From Mytilus trossulus (lineage: Eukaryota; Mollusca; Bivalvia; Mytilida; Mytilidae), in assembly GCF_036588685.1 (NCBI RefSeq), contig NC_086378.1, positions 44,493,578 to 44,557,577 of the forward strand: DNA of 64,000 nucleotides, given 5' to 3'. The notes beneath the pieces were generated by a model. The model saw only the letters and a program-made list of their open reading frames with translations. It searched no databases and was not told the origin of the DNA. A program made the translations under genes and the position numbers. Positions 11,851 to 22,793 of this stretch are shown here, piece by piece. Positions within the stretch are counted from its first letter, which is position 1. The number at the start of each line of letters is the position of its first letter.

Positions 11851-11934
11851 TAGAACATTATTTGTGTATCGATCACCTTGGATAATATCAGATATTATTT
11901 TTTTTTGACATACTGTGCCTCTTTTACTCCTAAT

Positions 11935-12535
11935 AAATGCTGGATAGAAATATTTGCAATTCTGTTTATGACTGTAAATATGGCCTTAGAGGCATGTTTT
12001 TTTTATTAGTTGTTAGTGGCTTTGAACTAGCTGTCAGATAATTGCGAGTACTCTTAGATCTGTTCATTGTGTCTTTTGGTATCGGGATGTATAAGTACCC
12101 GGCCACATCCACTTGTTTTTTTTGTCCGTCTGATGAATTAAGCCTTTTTTAACTGATTGTTATAGTTCGTTCTTATGTTGTACTGTCCCAGGTTAGGGGT
12201 AAGGTTGGGACCCCGCTAACATGTTTTATCCCGCCACATTATTTATGTATGTGCCTGTCCCAAGTCAGGAGCCTGTAATTCAATGGTTGTCGTTTATTTA
12301 TGAGTTACATATTTGTTTTCGTTCATTTTTTACATAAATAAGGCCGTTAGTTTTCTCGTTTCAATTGTTTTACATTGTCTTATCGGGGCCTTGTTAAGCT
12401 GACTATGCGGCATGGGCTTTGCTCATTGTTGAAGGCCATACGGTGACCTATAGTTGTAAAATGTTTGTGCCATTTTGATCTTTTGTATATAGTTGTCTTA
12501 TTGGCAATCATACCACATTTTTTTTTATGTGTAAG
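11935..12535 (+). repeat. Long dispersed repeat of about 590 bp
   Basis: The best copy of its family in the window. Landmarks are 'ggatgtataagtacccggcc', 'gcctgtcccaagtcaggagcc' and a final 'gggctttgctcattgttgaa' then 'ggcaatcataccaca'. An inverted long copy lies at 25195-25740, partial plus copies at 53100-53290 and 53458-53590, and partial inverted copies at 47600-47710 and 57060-57340. It is non-coding and its class is unresolved. Confidence 0.75.
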
Positions 12536-13129
12536 GTTGATATTTTTTATCCGTTACAAACATGTTGAGTCGGCCGTTACTGTTGAGTATTTTGTGGACA
12601 AAAAGCCCGTCTTGTGTACAACATTTCAATTCGGTTATATATGATATGTTTATGTACAACCACTGTGTCTATGCCTCTACTTGTGGCGTGTTTTTGCCTA
12701 ATGGTATGACAATCCCAATTTTCTTCCCATATGTTGACATGAAATATCATTTATATAGTCATAAATACAAATTATCTACCTTATATTTATGATAATTAGG
12801 ATTGTCTTTCCCAAGAAAAGACTACCATACATGTAGCTGAATCTGGAAAGATTCTGGGAATTTTAGGTCCTGAAGGCTGTTCAACTTCGTATTTAAACTT
12901 CGTATCTGACTAGTGTATTGTAGACAGATTGCGGTTGGAGGACAACATTATAATCTTGGCATATATGAAGAAATTATATACCACTTACTGTGTCGATGAC
13001 ACTGTTGGTGGACGTTTCTTCTCCGAGGGTATCACCTGCCAAGTATAATATAATTGAGCATTTAAATTTGGACATAAATTAACAGATAACTATATTGTAT
13101 CCCCCGCTCCAACGGCATCAATTGGTAAC

Positions 13130-13240
13130 CAATAAACAGGTATCTATGGTGACCTTCTGTTGTTTTTTGTTCTATGGTCGGGTTGTTGTCTCTTTGACAC
13201 ATTCCCATTTCCATTCTCAATTTTATCTTAGACCATGAAA
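13130..13240 (+). repeat. GACCTTCTG / GTCGGGTTGTTG repeat, partial copy
   Basis: Same family as 30529-30690 (inverted), 35129-35308 and 62124-62303. This copy keeps only the right half, from 'ggtgaccttctg' through 'cggttgttgtctctttgacac'-type sequence to 'ccattctcaattttatc'. A short scrap is also visible near 20198-20235. Confidence 0.7.
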
Positions 13241-14440
13241 TCACAAATTGATGCCGTCGGAGCTTAAAATACAATTCTGATGGAACTGACAGAAATTGTT
13301 GTCAAATCAAACATTTTAAATTTGCAATGCGTCGTCTACGAATCCGCGTATGTTTCATAGAATCAATTGTGAATTGTATCCATAAAAAATTGGTGGCGTT
13401 ATCCAATTAGAAAGAACGTTGCAAACAATGTTGCAATAGAATGATCATTGATTGGTTACAATCATGAATCAATTGTTTACAAAACAATCAAATTTTCGAA
13501 ACTCTCTGGACTTTCTAACAATAAAATAGATTATCTGAGCTGCATTTTGTGAAATGTATTCAGCAGTTTGGGTCAGTTGCATTTATAAGATAATATCAGG
13601 ATTACAAAAAAAGTAAAGTAGACAAATCACTGAATTTCAATAACAATTAAAAACGGAAAGTACCTTATAACATGACAAAATCAAAAACTCAAAGACTTAC
13701 AACGAAAGGAAATGAACTACTTTTTGTTTGAGCAACATAAACAGTGCCACGTGTGTAAGATGAACTGTTTACATTGTAAGAACGTGCATTCTTCTTGTCT
13801 ATATATTAATTGTATAAGGATATCTATATAAATCCATTGATAAAAAATCCTTTTATATCCTGTTGAACAATGTCTTTTTTACTTTTTTTTTATTCGAACG
13901 TAAAAAATAGATAGAACATTCTTATATAGGTTCAATCATCAATATATCATTACTAATAATCGAATGCACGTGGATGTTTGTTATTCATTCTATTGTTACT
14001 TGAGGTATGTCTTTTTTTTTACTTTAAAACAGCTCAACTCCTTTTGACAATCCTGTATGTATAACATGATTCTAAGTAGGTGCTATCTGTTTGAGCACCA
14101 CAACGCATGCAACGAGTGCACTATGATCTACCTACCTAGCAGAAATATCTGAATTCTTTTTGTCATCTTTTAAGAGGACTTCAAATAAACAAGAAGAATT
14201 GCTTGAGCGAAAAACTTGGCAAAAGTTTATTGTTCATTTATATTTTGTCAAGATCGAGATTACAGTAGACTTTAAAATTGTATTGACTGCACATATTAGT
14301 TGGATTTCGTAAGTCACATATTGTTATAAAACTGTTTTTGTGTGATGATGCACCTCTGACGCTTTTCATTAGCAAATGCCATGAATTCATTAACAGTTAT
14401 ATATTCCTAACGTCAATATACAGTAATTGTAATATTTTTT

Positions 14441-14510
14441 CGCATTGCCGTCTTACATATTGACCTATCAGTTTTTCAATTAACGCTTTCTGAGAGTGTG
14501 TATAAATACA
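14441..14510 (+). promoter_or_regulatory. Relict promoter of the dead RGK copy
   Basis: The stretch 'gccgtcttacatattgacct...ttcaattaacgct' lines up with gene 1 (170-212) and gene 2 (about 22580-22617). A TATAAATA box at 14501-14508 has the same spacing as in the live genes. The E-box position reads CAGTTTT instead of CACGTG, and no CCAAT box is visible. Confidence 0.7.
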
Positions 14511-14590
14511 AAATTAAATTTGAAATCATTTGTATAATAAAAAGTGTGCCATATTAAAAGGATACTAGACGATATGACATATAGAACGGT

Positions 14591-17060
14591 ATTCATGCAT
14601 TTGCATCCGTCTAGGTATGTTATACATTATTATAAATAAATAGTGCAATTAATAATTTGAGAAATATATGTTTTGCTCAATATGTTATCCATCTTTTACA
14701 AATTAAAAATCATGAAAGATATGTCACGAAGACATTGTTTGTGTTTCTTTTTGTCGCATCTCCATGCATATTTTATTCATATCTTATTATTTCATTATTA
14801 ACGACTATACTGAATAGTTATACTTATACATCAGTGGCGGATTCAGGGGGGGGGGCGTAGAGGGCGTACGCCCCCCCTTTGCTCGGACTTTTTTTTTTTT
14901 TTTTTTTTTGTAAAATGATTAATCAGACTAGACTTCGTGAACTTTGCCATTTCCCGAGTATTTAATTTGTATACGACAATTCTTTACTCATGAAGATATT
15001 TTTCGCTGGTATTTACTGACTGTCAAAGTCATGTGCTTTGTTATGGTGGAGTTGACCAGTGCGTTGAAAAAACGTCACTTTGAAATTCAAATTACAGTAA
15101 TACACATTGCTTAGGCTGAGGATGTCATGACAATCAGAACACCTTCAAAGCGACACAGGATTGAGCAAGAACGTTTACTATTGACTTCTGTTTCACTATT
15201 CCACCAAAAAGAAAGTAATAGTAAATACTCTATAGACTATTATACTCTCATGAAAAAAATGTTCCACAATATTATTTACATACGAAAACATGTCTAACCC
15301 CCCTCCCCCCCCCCCAAATGCCCCAGCCTATTTTATATTTTATAAATAACAAAGTTGAATAAGGATCCCCAGTCAGTATTAGAAAGATTTCAAGTCTCAG
15401 GTACGAAGCATTTGATTTGAGGAGGCAGTCTGAGATATTTGAGAGAAAAAAAAATGACTCTGATTCTTGCCTTAAACAAAAATTCTGGCCGTGTCTGGAT
15501 TGAAAAAATAGTCTTCTCCACTTTTTTGCTATTAAAAACGAAAATTTCAAACATAATTATTTAGCATTTAATGAACATGATGAATAAAGACGGGCGTATT
15601 TTTTTGTGGCCGGGGTTTGCATGTCTGACCGGAATGTCTGTTTCGCCGGACTTATATATATTGAATACTTTTTTTCAAGACCAGACTGTAACCTGCCTGC
15701 TGGCTGTGACCTTTATGTCTCCATTTGTCGACCGTCATTCATAACTTTGTTGTCATTTCAGACACTTTCGTAGTCTTTGGTGGATTTGGAACCCCTCACT
15801 TCGGTTCCCTTTGTTATGTTGGGTGAAACATAATAAGTCACATATTTTGATAAAAACTGCTTGTTTGTCTTTTTTAACTCGTGTCGGTCGTATTGTAAAT
15901 TTCAACGAATTTCCATGTCTATTTTTTACTGACAAGTCCTACATCAAATATATCAGTACATAGCTTTAGATCAATACTATCATTTTATGATAGACAATTT
16001 TAAAATAGGGAGAAAACAGCATGAAAAATGTCCAACCCTTACACTTTACAGCAACTATGAAATATACATGCCCCACGCCAGGAACCGCTTAAATAGTGCA
16101 TATTACACTTATATTTATGTTTTTTAGCCCAAAAAAGGTCTCAAAAATTTTTCGGCTCGCTCCGCTCGGCCAAATTTATAATCTTCGCCCCCCCTTTCCA
16201 AAATCCTGGATCCGCCCCTGTCTTGAATAGCATATGTTTCTGTTTTTTTGTTCATATGGTAAACATAATATGATAAAACTAACCTTTACAAATTATTTTA
16301 TTTTATTCAGCATTATGATCTACTTGTTGTTGCATATGGTGTTGTGTTTTCTACCTACAATAGCGATTTATGCACCAGAGGGGGATGTTTACAACATTTA
16401 AGCAATGAAATCGATGGTGTTAGACCAACTTAAAAAGTTACAAACAGAGCTGATCTAGTCCGAAAATGAAAACCTTTCAAAGAAGGTATGATTTCCACTT
16501 CTTCTTATCTTTTATTTACATCTTTTTTTTCATTTGTTTATATTAAATTTCATTGTTAGAGGCACTGATTTGATTTTATATGTCTCATATGTAAATGATA
16601 TGTTTGTTTAAATAGTTTCCTCATGACTTTCGTTAACTCAGAAGAAATAAAGAAAAATCTTCGCTTAATCTACAGTCACAAACATAGTTAAGAATACATA
16701 TGTTGTACGTTTATGGCGAAGACAATAAGCAAAGAAAGTAAAACCATTAGTTAATCGAATCTTAGTAATGCCTTTCGGAGAAGGAGTAATATTCTATTGT
16801 TATTTTTTCAGAAGCAAATCAACTAGCCAAGGAATTTGACAGCAACACAATGGAAAAAGTGGCTCTGTCAAATAAAAAAAAGACAAACTTTGAGTAGGAG
16901 TTTTGAAACAAATAAAACTAAACCTGCATTCATATGCCATTGAATAAGCAGTGATGCTGTCAAAGGACAAAGGGAAAAGACATGCATCATGTCAAGAACC
17001 CGATAACTTGAAAAGAAACTGTAAACATTTAATAGAATGTGAATTTTTTTTGATCTGTGA
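14591..17060 (+). pseudogene. Dead third RGK copy: exon 2 scrap, exons 3 and 4
   Basis: Exon 1 is gone. The end of exon 2 survives at 14591-14614, and its donor GTATGT is kept. Exon 3 spans 16311-16485 between intact acceptor and donor and is 175 bases against 178 in the live genes. It carries TAA at 16431-16433 and TGA at 16467-16469, and NKID has become NRAD. Exon 4 spans 16812-17060 (249 bases against 266), starts EANQLAKEFD and then shifts frame with further stops. The final TGATCTGTGA and about 50 bases of 3' UTR match the live genes. Intron 2 is about 1.7 kb because a transposon sits in it. No functional product is possible. Confidence 0.9.
14832..16220. mobile_element. Non-autonomous DNA transposon with CAGNGGCGGATYCAG ends
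   Basis: The left end is CAGTGGCGGATTCAGGGGG. The right end, inverted, is CAGGGGCGGATCCAGGATTT, with matching runs of G/C and a GGGGGGGCG motif just inside. The length is about 1.39 kb. Ends beginning CAG and the overall layout suggest a hAT-type element. The flanking 8-mers (TTATACAT and TCTTGAAT) agree at only 4 positions, so a target duplication is not proven. Internally there are a T run (about 14889-14910), a C run (about 15299-15316) and 'ctcgctccgctcgg' near 16150; no transposase is recognised. It interrupts intron 2 of the dead RGK copy. Confidence 0.7.
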
Positions 17061-17669
17061 TATGTTATTTAATGTATGCATTACACCAATTGTATTAAAC
17101 ATGTTAAATGTCATACATTACTTGGTTTGTACCATTATAGGGTTGTGTTAGTTATGGTGTTCTAACGTTTAGTTTAGAGCAATACAGTTTCCCACGATTT
17201 TCTCCTCCCTCATTATGAATAACACACCATATGCTACATATAAAAACACTGTTTTAGTATTTAGATATGTATTGTATCTGTGAACAAATCATAGTATGCT
17301 CACTTTTCAATCTAATCTCATCATTCCAAATTGTTCTTTTACTCTATAAAGTATAATACATTCATGGTGCTTGGCTGGTTTACGTTAAGTATACCAATTC
17401 GAACGAACAGATGGTAATATTCAAACAAATCTGACCGTTTACGTTGCAAATTTCAGGAAAATAAGTATTATTAAAATTCAACTGACTACATTACCTACCG
17501 CACAACATATAATGCATTTTTTTATTATCTTCATTAAATCTTTTTTGTATATAGGCATTTGGGCAAATTGGAAAATGACTTAACAAATGTGTTATCCCAC
17601 ACATTTGCAAAAAAGCTGTCTGCTAAATATTACAAATTAAGTGTAAAAGAATGTTGTTTTCTATTATGA

Positions 17670-18480
17670 CATTGCTTGTCCTTGTCTTGTAAAAATGTTT
17701 GTTAAGGACTTGTGAATTATAAAGACGTCATTTGACACTTCAGTCCAGATTTTCGAATGATAACGACGTCATTTGACACTTTGATGCAGGTGCAAAGATA
17801 TACCTGAGAATGATAACATTTGCGTCGGATGAACCTCTGACGATTTTTAGAAGTCACGTTTGTGAACAAGATCAACATATCATGTTGTGTGACCATCACC
17901 AGTCGTATATTTCGAACGTCATGTACACGGGTGCAAATTCAGGTACATTTCCAAGATAAACATAACACTCCGTGCAAGTATCATCATTCCTAAGTTTCGA
18001 ACGTCATAAACGGGTTCAAATTCAGACACATCAACACGAAAACATATTATGTTGTGCACGCATCGTCACTCATATGATTCGATCGTCATATGTAGTAGTT
18101 AGCGTCAAAGTGTGAACCAGATGATGCACAAATGTGACGAAACAGCTATATCGTGATTAGAAACAGAAACATTGTACCTGCCAACTAAGGTATTATACAG
18201 ATAAAAAAGTGATATTTAATGGGTGACATGTACGTCCTTGTAGCATTGCTAGAATCAGAAGTTTCTTTATTTAAATAAAATCACCATACTGACGATTTGT
18301 CCTGTTATAAAATATTACCTCGAAAAGTGCTATTAACAGCTATTTGCATTTGAACAGATGCTTAAGAGACAAAAATCAATTCTTAAATATTCCTTTATTA
18401 ATAACGGTATCGATGTTATTATCTTGGGCAATACCTTTCACATAAAGAGTTTTACTGTCCCTCTGGTATCTTTTGTCCCT
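17670..18480. repeat. Duplicated downstream flank, copy 2, with internal repeat motif
   Basis: This is the counterpart of 9060-9700, placed about 600 bases after the dead RGK copy. Between about 17750 and 18110 a motif like TTCGAACGTCAT followed by GGGTGCAAATTCAG recurs irregularly (near 17752, 17910, 17996 and 18075), giving a degenerate tandem repeat. The section 18240-18480 aligns with 9385-9650, but the open frame of copy 1 is broken here. Confidence 0.6.
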
Positions 18481-18941
18481 CTGTTCACAAAATTAACTCT
18501 CTTCTAATAAACCACATCCTACTTTTAAGATGTATCATCAGCAACCACCACTTATATTCAAACCAAATGCAACTAAAAATTACAATTACAAACATGTGAT
18601 GCAAAAATGCAAGTCTTAACTTCCTAATACAACATCTCTTTGTTATTCATACATAAATAATCCGGTTATAAACGTTTAAACTTATTTTTTTTAAATAAAA
18701 CTTCTCTGCAAAATGTATGATTGTCGTCAATCTGCTGACCTATTCCTTTATTCAAATGAGGCAGTTTTCAGACAATATTTTTTTTTTAAAACAAGCTTGC
18801 AGTTTTCTTTCATGTTTCTGTTTTGTGACATATATAGATGATTTTCTCTCACGAAGCAATTGTTAAAAAGATTGAGGTTATATGTATGTTGAACCCATCT
18901 ATCCTGCCGAAATTGAAAAAATGAATGCAACACATACACTT

Positions 18942-19000
18942 TAGTCAGCCTCATATCTTTATTTAGATTTAGACATTGATAATGAGAGTCGGTTGTCTTC
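18942..19000 (+). pseudogene. Reverse transcriptase scrap
   Basis: The plus frame reads SASYLYLDLDIDNESRL, which matches the run just after the catalytic motif in the retroelement family also seen (opposite strand, other piece) at 10195-10355. Only about 60 bases are recognisable. Confidence 0.5.
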
Positions 19001-19191
19001 AGATCTATTGTAATCTATCAGCTTCTATTTAGCAGCATTCTATAGGTGATTTTAAAAACGAGCAAACATCTCTCAGTTGTAAAGAATTTATAAAGCTTGC
19101 ATTCCAAACATGAATTTCTTGATAAAAAGTTATAATATAAAGATGTGAGCCGAATTGCTCCTGAGTTTCTTTTTTGACATATAGATGGATT

Positions 19192-19744
19192 TTATTTTAA
19201 TTTTCCAATTTTTGAACCTACAAAAGATAGACTTTTTCCATCTTCAATTTTACCAATAATGTGAGACCTATTGATGTCATTGACACAGAGACGTAGTGAG
19301 ATGTCCAGGTTTTGGTTGGCAATGATAACTATTAGGTCGTCGGTTTTTGGAGGTCTTCTTGAGTCACTGGAGAGTTATGAAATCTAAGTGATATTCTGTG
19401 ACCGTGTTGTACAAACTTTTCTTATCAGATTTAAGAGTGTGCACTTCCTCCAATATAATCTGGATATCAACCATACTAATAAAAATTGCATTGCCTCTAT
19501 TTCTTAATGTCTCCTATCTTTTATCAAGATCGGTAAGTGCTTGGTCAACATATTGTTTCAATTGAGCATTTTCAGTTATAAACGATGTTGTTTTAGTTTG
19601 TTGGGGGTTCATGATGTAATTTAGTGGATTGATAGTTTCTTAATGGACTTTACTAATAGCTGATTTCAATTATGTTTCTATGTCACTGATAATGGATTAA
19701 AATAAATCAGGATTCAATAAAGAAATTTGTACAAGTTTTGCCAT
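19192..19744 (-). pseudogene. Coiled-coil ORF1-like retroelement protein, broken
   Basis: On the minus strand, from an ATG at 19744, one frame starts MAKLVQISLLNPDLF and runs about 120 codons. It is interrupted by TAA at 19697-19699, 19670-19672 and 19640-19642 and TAG at 19514-19516, each one C-to-T change from a Gln codon. The middle (residues about 55-115) is a Leu/Glu/Lys heptad-like stretch including SMVDIQIILEEVHTLKSDKK. A TGA and a frameshift then lead to a frame with DINRSHIIGKIEDGKS that ends at 19192. A coiled coil followed by an [DE]I.R.H.IGK motif is the layout of LINE-1-type ORF1 proteins; the assignment is by layout only. No reverse transcriptase ORF2 is attached. Confidence 0.6.
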
Positions 19745-21035
19745 AGTTAAGCTTTCGTCATGAGTTTGAATGTAACCAAACTAAAAGGGGAACCACTCGA
19801 CTGTACGTGAGATGGCCGATGTACAGATCTTTGGTTTATTTGGGTTTCATTTGGGTTCCGAATGATGAAGATAATTGAAGTTTCCAGGAGAAACTTCTCC
19901 CTCTGTTACTTCCACCATGAAGACTTGTAGACTCAGGAGTTTTACTATTTGTTGGATATTTGTTTTGTTTTTCATACCTAGGGTTGCATCACCAACTCGT
20001 ATAGTTTATCAGTTTTTATTGTTTATGGTACAAAACCTTGGAAGTCTGAAAAGTACAATATGTTGGGAGCGCATTCTTACAAATTTCGTTACTATATTAC
20101 ACAAAATAATTAATTTCGTAAATGCCATTTGTGAATATTAATTCAATTCAGTTTCAAATAATACGATTATTGAGAATAATCTTCTTAACAACATAACTTT
20201 CTGTCGGGTTGTTGTCTTTTCGACAATTCCTTATTTTTATATTCAATCTTATTTATCCTCCTGTCTACCATCTTTAATGAATGTAATTTTTTTAATAATC
20301 CCCTGAATATTCTGAGGACTTGGTTGTCGATAATTTGAAAATTGTTAATGACTATAGTTTTAACATATGCAAAAAAGCAACATGTTTTCCTCCATCGCAT
20401 CATTCCGCCTGTCCATAATCAGGAACATTTAGCGTTCGTTAGTCTTGCATGCTTGCTTTAATTTTAGTTCCTTTGTATATTTAGAAGTCAAGTGTAGCGT
20501 ACATTGTGATGAGCCAGTAAGCATTATTGTTTAGAGGTCAGATAACGCAACCTTCAGATGTGGTATTTTCAAGCTTCGAGGATTTTCTATCATAGCCCTG
20601 TTGCTGTTCTCTGATCTTCGTACCGGTTCTTCTCTCTGTTTTTCCTTATTTGCTATCTGTTATATCTATACATGTGAGTTAAACCGCCCTATTTCTAAAG
20701 AAAAGTTCATCGAAAGAAACCAAGATCTTGATATTAATATTCCGTATTAACTTTGCAAAAAATACATGATGATCTTGAAGTATAGATTTTAGGTTCTGAC
20801 TTTGTTTGCAATCTAAATTACGTGTTATTATGTTCTTTAATTTGTCTTTGTGAATTATTTCTTTCATTGTATAGTTTGTGTTTGGTAATATCAATTTCAT
20901 GTTGATCAGTACTCATACACTACGTGATTGTGTTATTGGTCTATGATATATTTGTGTCTTCTTGTAATAGATAATACTGATGTGTTTTGTCTATATGCCT
21001 TTTTGTGTAATTTGATGACATATTTATGATATATT

Positions 21036-21500
21036 TTGGTATTCATAGAACAACAGTAGTATACCGCTGTTCAAAATTCATAAATTGATAGAGCAAAAAC
21101 AAATCCGGGTTACAAACTAAAACTGAGGGAAACGTATCAAATATAAGAGAACTACGACACAGCACCGAAATATAACACACATAGAAACGAACTAGAATGC
21201 AACATTATGATAGTGATTAATATTATAACGCAATGTTGACTGCTGTTCCCCTATTTTTGACAAATGTAGCCGTTATGTTCGTTGTTTTGTTCACACATTA
21301 TTGTTAAGATAATGGTATTTAAAGCGACTTTCATACAAGTGAAGTGGTCATCTTGCTATGAAAGTAGGTTACATCCACCCTTTTCTTCCTTAAAAAAATT
21401 CCAATACCAAGTCAGGAATAATACAGTTGTTACCCATGAGTTTCATCAGATTAAGCTTTTGATTTTGACATTTTATTACGGACCTCCCGTTTCGATTTAT
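21036..21500. repeat. Two inverted pieces of the 'cctgacttggtacagg' family
   Basis: Positions 21036-21220 (plus) match the left half of the long copy at 34380-34870 (CCGCTGTTCAAAA, GGGTTACAAACTAAAAC, GAGGGAAACG). Positions 21300-21500 match its right half in inverted orientation ('ccaagtcaggaat'). So one copy has been split or rearranged. The 115-codon plus frame here (21282-21629) is repeat, not a gene. Confidence 0.7.
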
Positions 21501-21639
21501 TTTTGGAATTCGGTTATATGTTATTGGTGCCATATTTCTTCCAAATTATTTAACCAGCTTGTGTATACTCAAAAATGCGTTTCTCTCCTTTTTCTTTTAA
21601 TATTGTTTTCACTTCGGGAGGTGGTATAAAGGACAAGCC

Positions 21640-21800
21640 ATGACTAATTTTTGTCTGTAATGCTTCAACTTTGTACTTGTTTGATTTTATAAATATTTTG
21701 ATATGAGCGTTACTAATAAGTCTTATGTAGACGAAACGCGCGTCTGGTGTACTGAATTATAATTCAATTTGCTTTGATAACTTTGATTTCGAATTCATAT
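21640..21800 (+). repeat. Dispersed repeat with GACGAAACGCGCGTCTGG tail
   Basis: This is the clearest copy of the family: 'actttgtacttgtttg', 'atattttgatatgagcg', 'tagacgaaacgcgcgtctgg' and 'tttgataactttga'. Related copies: 27765-27960 (inverted), 36105-36622 (tandem), 49795-49985, 60310-60400, and tails near 29930-29980 ('ggtacctttgataactatt'). Several sit beside reverse transcriptase remnants, so it may be the 3' end of a retroelement. Confidence 0.7.
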
Positions 21801-22556
21801 TCTTTTGAAATTCAAAATACTTTTACAATTACCCAAATTTTTATTTGCTGATATTATTTGTAAACGTTTCATCCTTTACTTGTGAAAATAAAATGGACCC
21901 ATTAGAGCACTGAGAAACTAGTTCAAAATGGTGTGACTATACCATATATGTTAGTTATTGTATCTAAATGGCATTGTCTACACCTCAATACTGTATTACT
22001 TATTTTGTAGCTCATATTCGCCTTTTTATTCGAAATTGAACAAACTTAGGAATCGATTCTTTAAACTTCAACGGATATCAAAGCATACTCTGAACCGTTT
22101 TTCTCAGCGCAATCGAAGATCTGTTAACATAGCCGTACTTAATGACAAAAATATTTATTATCGTTATTGTAGTTAAACAACCAAAAATCCTAAATTTAAA
22201 GTCTAACTCTATGTCAATAATCATGATAATATGGAATAAATGTAGCATCAAAAATATACACTCTTTTTCTTACATTTTCATTTTTTTTAAAGGTGAACAT
22301 AACGTGAGGAAAGGCATTATCTTAATATTTAAATTTGTTACCCATGTGCTTACCACAGTCATCTATTTGATGTCATTCACGTTTCCTTATTTTTATCATA
22401 ACATAATTTAAGTAGATAAGCCTTTTAACGTAGTTTCTTGAAAAATCAAATAATGTTGACTGTTAAAAATCTTCTTATTCCGCCCTCCTACAGCTTTCAC
22501 CAAGATCAACAAACGATTTGACACATGGAATCATTCTCCGGTTAAATACTATTTAT

Positions 22557-22640
22557 CCAATAGATCGTTAGCATTGAAATCTTACAGAATTGACCTTTCA
22601 CGTGTTCAATAAACGTTCTCAATGAAGAGGTATAAATAAA
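22557..22640 (+). promoter_or_regulatory. Core promoter of RGK-like gene 2
   Basis: CCAAT lies at 22557-22561, CACGTG at 22599-22604 and TATAAATA at 22631-22638. CACGTG-to-TATA spacing is 32 bases against 33 in gene 1. The intervening sequence (TTCAATAAACGTTCT against GTCAATTAACGCTAT) is also related. A 5-codon upstream ORF lies at 22693-22710. Confidence 0.75.
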
Positions 22641-22793
22641 GCATTGTATTAGAAATAGTTTGCAGTATAAGACTGTGCGACAAAAGAAGAAGATGTTTAA
22701 AATATTGTAAACTAATTAATTGAATCCTAAATTGGAACAAGAGTAAAATTGTATCGTTTACTAATTTTCTGAAAGTAGCGATTGCATACAGAT

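Noticed and set aside
14824-16228. 8-bp target duplication around the GGCGGATCCAG element
   Set aside because: The flanking 8-mers match at only four positions, so I do not claim one.
22142-22411. 89-codon plus frame before gene 2
   Set aside because: Ile/Phe-rich low-complexity translation without homologue at gene 1; ordinary AT-rich open frame.
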